From NCBI RefSeq assembly GCF_024298865.1, contig NZ_CP101161.1, positions 3,555,227 through 3,619,226 of the forward strand: DNA of 64,000 nucleotides, written 5' to 3'. This document shows positions 60,976 through 64,000 of this stretch, piece by piece. Each line of letters begins with the position of its first letter. The stretch's first letter is position 1. The position numbers and the translations under genes are program-made. This DNA is from Halorarius halobius (GTDB taxonomy: Archaea > Halobacteriota > Halobacteria > Halobacteriales > Haloarculaceae). Under the pieces are notes generated by a model. It was not told the DNA's origin. It saw only the letters and a program-made list of their open reading frames with translations, and made no database searches.

Positions 60976-62871
60976 TCAGTCGTCGCGGCTGACCGTCTCT
61001 ATCTCCCCCACGGTCTCGGGGTTCCGGAGGGCGCTGGTGTCGCCGTACTCCTCGCCGTCCGCGATGGCCGACAGCAGTCGTCGCATTATCTTCCCCGAGT
61101 GGGTCTTCGGGAGTTCGGGAGTGAAGATGACCGCCTCGAACCGGGCGGTCGGGCCGAGCCGGTCGGCGACGTGGTTCTCGATGCGGGCGCGCAACGCGTC
61201 GTCGCCCTGCCGGTCGCGCTCGGTGCAGACGTACGCGACGGCCTTCTCGCCGGCCGTCTCGCTCTCGACGACGGCCGCCTCCGCGACCCCTCCGACCTCG
61301 ATGACGGCGCTCTCCAGGGTGGCCGGCCCGTAGGCCGTGTCGCCCACCGCCACGGTGTCGTCCTCGCGGCCGAGGAAGGTCACGTAGCCGTCCCCGTCGA
61401 CCACCGCGCGGTCGCTGGTCACGTACGTCCAGTCGTCGGCCACGGCCGCCTCCGCGAGCCCCCGGGGCATCCCCGGCCACGGCTCGGTCACCGCGAGGTG
61501 GCCCGGTTCGCCCGTCTCGACGGGGTCGCCGGTGTAGTCGACGACCGACACCTCGTGACCCGGGAGCGGCGGCCCGGCCGCGCCGGGCTTCATCGGGTCG
61601 ACGGCCGGCAACGTGGAGACGAGGATACCCCCGGTCTCGGTCTGCCACCATGTGTCGACGACCGGCGCGTCGCCGCCGCCGACGTGCTCCCGGTACCACG
61701 TCCAGGTCCGGGGGTCGATGGGTTCGCCGACCGTCCCCAACAGCCGGAGGCTGGAGAGGTCGTGGGCCGCGGGGTGTTCCTCGCCCCACTTCACGAACGC
61801 CCGCACCACCGTCGAGGCGGTGTAGAACACGTCGACGCGGTGGCGCTCGACCAGTTCCCACAGCCGGTCCTTCTCCGACTGGTCGGGCGCACCCTCGTAC
61901 AGCAACGTGGTCGTCCCGAGCGCCAGCGGCGCGTACACCATGTACGAGTGGCCCGTAATCCACGCCACGTCGGCGGCACACCAGTAGGTGTCCGACGGCT
62001 TGATGTCGAGCACCGACTCGCCGGTCCAGGTCACGTACGAGAGATACCCCCCAGTCGTGTGGACCACCTGGTCGGGCTCGCCCGTCGTCCCGGAGGTGTA
62101 GATGACGAACAGCGGGTCGTCGGCCGCTCGCTCGACGGGGTCGACCGTCGCGCCCGCGTGGTCGTCGAGCAGTTCGCCGTAATCGACGTGGTCGTCGCTG
62201 AGATACAGGTCGTCGTCCAGGCGGGTGACGACCACCGTCTCCACGTCGTGGTCGGCGGCCATCCGCGCGTTGTCGGCCTTGTTCTTCTGGTTGACCGCGG
62301 TGCCGCGCCGGTAGTAGCCGTCGCAGGTGACGAGATACTCCGAGCCGGTGCCGTCGAGCCGTTCGGCGAGTTCGTCCGCGGAGAAGCCAGCGAACACGAC
62401 GTTGTGGAGCGCCCCCAGTCGGGCACACGCCAGCATCACCACCGGCAGTTCCGGCATCACGGGCATGTACAGCGTCACCACGTCGCCGGCCTCGACGCCC
62501 AGCGAGCGGAGCCCCGCCGCCGCCTCGTTCACTTCGTGGTAGAGGTCGAGATACGTGTACGTGCGCGACTCGCCGGTCGTCCCCTCCCAGCGGATGGCGA
62601 CGTGGTTCTTCCGGTCGGCGAGATGCCTGTCGACGCAGTTGTACGAGGCGTTGAGCCGGCCGCCGTCGAACCAGCGGAGGGCGCCGTCCCGTTCGCGGAG
62701 CACCTCGTCGTACGGCTCGGACCAGTCGAGCGTGTCGGCGGCCCGCGACCACGCGTCGGGGCCCTCGCGTTCGAACTGCTCCCGAAGATCCTCGGTGACG
62801 TTCGCCCCCTCGACGAACGATGCGGGGGGCTGTATCGGCCCGTCGTGGTCGCCTACGTGGTCGCCTGCCAT
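60976..62871 (-). CDS. acs: second acetyl-CoA synthetase-type enzyme
   Basis: 631 aa from ATG 62871 (MAGDHVGDHDGPIQPPAS). Same family as 56712-58697: FDGGRLNASYNCVDRHLADR, VIYTSGTTGEPDQVVHTTGG (altered after the Gly-Glu-Pro, where Lys-Gly is usual), DTWWQTETGGILVSTLPA, GREDDTVAVGDTAYGPATLE and the catalytic Lys in KTHSGKIMRRLLSAI. The changed loop and shorter hinge may mean a different acid or weaker activity. A TATA-like TTTTAATCCG lies about 32 bp upstream. Confidence 0.9.
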   Translation of the reverse strand: MAGDHVGDHDGPIQPPASFVEGANVTEDLREQFEREGPDAWSRAADTLDWSEPYDEVLRERDGALRWFDGGRLNASYNCVDRHLADRKNHVAIRWEGTTGESRTYTYLDLYHEVNEAAAGLRSLGVEAGDVVTLYMPVMPELPVVMLACARLGALHNVVFAGFSADELAERLDGTGSEYLVTCDGYYRRGTAVNQKNKADNARMAADHDVETVVVTRLDDDLYLSDDHVDYGELLDDHAGATVDPVERAADDPLFVIYTSGTTGEPDQVVHTTGGYLSYVTWTGESVLDIKPSDTYWCAADVAWITGHSYMVYAPLALGTTTLLYEGAPDQSEKDRLWELVERHRVDVFYTASTVVRAFVKWGEEHPAAHDLSSLRLLGTVGEPIDPRTWTWYREHVGGGDAPVVDTWWQTETGGILVSTLPAVDPMKPGAAGPPLPGHEVSVVDYTGDPVETGEPGHLAVTEPWPGMPRGLAEAAVADDWTYVTSDRAVVDGDGYVTFLGREDDTVAVGDTAYGPATLESAVIEVGGVAEAAVVESETAGEKAVAYVCTERDRQGDDALRARIENHVADRLGPTARFEAVIFTPELPKTHSGKIMRRLLSAIADGEEYGDTSALRNPETVGEIETVSRDD

Positions 62872-62979
62872 ACAGTCACGTCCGCCGATACGGTAATCAC
62901 CGGATTAAAACGTTCGTCTAGCGACACCGCGTGAGAAGACTTTTACCGCCGCTGGCCGCCCCTCTGGTAGACGCCCTCC

Positions 62980-63891
62980 ATGTCAGCTATCCAGATAGAC
63001 GGCCTCACGAAACGGTTCGGCGACGTCGTCGCCGTCGACGACCTCTCGTTGTCGGTCGAGTCGGGCGAGGTGTTCGGCTTTCTCGGCCCGAACGGCGCCG
63101 GGAAGTCGACCACCATCAACGCGATGCTCGACTTCACCAAACCCACGTCGGGCCGCATCGAGGTGTTCGGCCACGACGCCAACCGCGGGTCGGTCGCCAT
63201 CCGTCGGCGTGCGGGCCTCCTCCTGGAAGGGTACGGCGCCTATCCGAACCTCACCGGCCGCGAACACGTCCAGCACGCCATCGACACGAAGGACGCCGAC
63301 GACGACGCCGGCGAACTGCTCGCTCGCGTGGGGCTGACGGACGCCGCCGACCGGCGGGCCGGCGGCTACTCGAAGGGGATGCGCCAGCGGATGGCGCTCG
63401 CCGTCGCGCTCGTCGGCGACCCGGACCTGCTCGTGTTGGACGAACCCTCGACGGGGCTGGACCCGAACGGCGCACGCACCCTGCGGGAACTCGTCCGCGA
63501 GGAGGCCGACCGCGGTGCGACCGTCTTCTTCTCGTCACACATCCTCGAACAGGTGGAGGCGGTCGCGGACCGCATCGGCATCCTGCTGGACGGTGACCTC
63601 GCCGCCGTCGGTGGCGTCGACGACCTGCGCCGCGAACTCGGCGCCGGCACCACGCTCGACGTCTCCGTGTCGGGCGCGCCAGACGCCCTGCTGGGTGACC
63701 TCCGCGCGCTCGACGGAGTGCGCGAGGTCCGCGCCCGGAACGGCCAGCTGGAGGTGGCCTGTGACGGCGACGGCAACACGAAACTCGCCGTGTTGCAGGC
63801 CGCGGCGGACGCGGGGGTCTACCGCGACTTCGCCCTCCGCGAGGCGTCGCTGGACGACGTGTTCTCGAAGTACACGGAGGCGGAAGCGTGA
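62980..63891 (+). CDS. ABC transporter ATP-binding protein (ABC-2 type)
   Basis: 303 aa. Walker A FGFLGPNGAGKSTTINAM, Q-loop region, signature GYSKGMRQRMALAVALVGDP, Walker B LLVLDEPSTGLDPNGARTL, H-loop FFSSHILEQ. The C-terminal 80 residues form the usual extension of ABC-2 exporters (LDGVREVRARNGQLEVACDG). Its stop overlaps the next gene's GTG (GTGA), so it pairs with the permease starting at 63888. Likely exporter of a lipid, drug or metal; substrate unknown. Divergent from acs. Confidence 0.88.
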   Translation: MSAIQIDGLTKRFGDVVAVDDLSLSVESGEVFGFLGPNGAGKSTTINAMLDFTKPTSGRIEVFGHDANRGSVAIRRRAGLLLEGYGAYPNLTGREHVQHAIDTKDADDDAGELLARVGLTDAADRRAGGYSKGMRQRMALAVALVGDPDLLVLDEPSTGLDPNGARTLRELVREEADRGATVFFSSHILEQVEAVADRIGILLDGDLAAVGGVDDLRRELGAGTTLDVSVSGAPDALLGDLRALDGVREVRARNGQLEVACDGDGNTKLAVLQAAADAGVYRDFALREASLDDVFSKYTEAEA

Positions 63892-64000
63892 CGTACCGCG
63901 ACGTGTTCCGCCGGGACATCCGGAGCGTCTACCGGTCCCGGACCGGGACGGCGGTGGCGGCCATCATCGCGCTCACGACGGTGGTCGCCGTCGGCCTGTT
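63888..64000 (+). CDS. ABC-2 type permease, 3' end beyond the window
   Basis: GTG 63888 overlaps the ATPase stop. The visible residues, MTYRDVFRRDIRSVYRSRTG then VAAIIALTTVVAVGLF, are a cationic cytoplasmic lead followed by the first membrane helix, the standard start of ABC-2 permeases. The rest lies outside the window. Confidence 0.75.
   Translation, partial: MTYRDVFRRDIRSVYRSRTGTAVAAIIALTTVVAVGL

Noticed and set aside
60956-62752. Long Arg-rich alternative frames across the GC-rich half
   Set aside because: They are out-of-frame or antisense readings of well-recognised genes such as the acetyl-CoA synthetases and the liv operon; their composition is typical of GC-rich shadow frames.

Overview
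The window comes from a haloarchaeon (class Halobacteria). The right part is GC-rich and encodes acidic proteins. It uses TATA-like boxes about 25-35 nt ahead of start codons with little or no leader, and carries typical haloarchaeal core genes: archaeal phosphomevalonate decarboxylase, a haem-copper oxidase subunit, Tat lipoproteins with a haloarchaeal lipobox, a Bat-type regulator, and AMP-forming acetyl-CoA synthetases. No tRNA or rRNA gene was recognised by eye.

There are two very different halves. Positions 1 to about 39,000 are visibly poorer in GC and form an accessory or integrated-element region. It holds five full or broken tyrosine recombinases, many small zinc-finger and zinc-ribbon proteins, winged-helix regulators, two SF1 helicase operons, a PrimPol replication operon, nuclease, HEPN and toxin-antitoxin-like genes, and several gene fragments. 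From about 39,200 to 64,000 the sequence is ordinary chromosomal core: stress proteins, Hsp20, NDH-2-like dehydrogenase, mvaD, a CoxA cluster, an acyl-CoA ligase, a complete branched-chain-type ABC operon, two Acs enzymes flanking a Bat-like regulator, and the start of another ABC transporter.

Accessory region from left to right: two divergent class III nucleotidyl cyclases (1-1215); a zinc protein and an AbrB-like protein (1230-2760); an unknown gene plus an SF1 helicase (2783-5937); zinc/winged-helix genes (6050-8507); a small non-transposase element bounded by inverted repeats (8730-9119); a PD-(D/E)XK nuclease gene (9183-10340); a second element with the same ends (10381-11277); cassette A (about 11880-16578); a replication operon of unknown gene, helicase and PrimPol with an RHH-like regulator and a palindrome (17435-22112); more small genes and two CRISPR-repeat-like hairpins (22526-26888); a TRAM gene and a second nuclease paralogue with a different C-terminus (26944-28512); remnants of a kinase and of an integrase (28506-30856); trmO; cassette B (about 32018-35645); a methyltransferase; and a regulator fused to a transposase-type zinc ribbon.

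The most striking structure is the pair of cassettes A and B. Each has the same roughly 400-bp left end, a 385-aa tyrosine recombinase reading inward, a 339-aa recombinase reading inward from the other side, and the same right end of about 95 bp. The genes between the two recombinases are completely different: nuclease-like, HEPN and zinc proteins in A, and a toxin-antitoxin-like pair in B. This looks like a cargo-exchanging mobile element built on two convergent recombinases.

In the core, livH-livM-livG-livF and a thioredoxin-like gene are joined by 1-4 base stop/start overlaps and follow a Tat-exported binding protein. The neighbouring AMP-forming ligases suggest, but do not prove, a role in uptake and activation of organic acids or amino acids.
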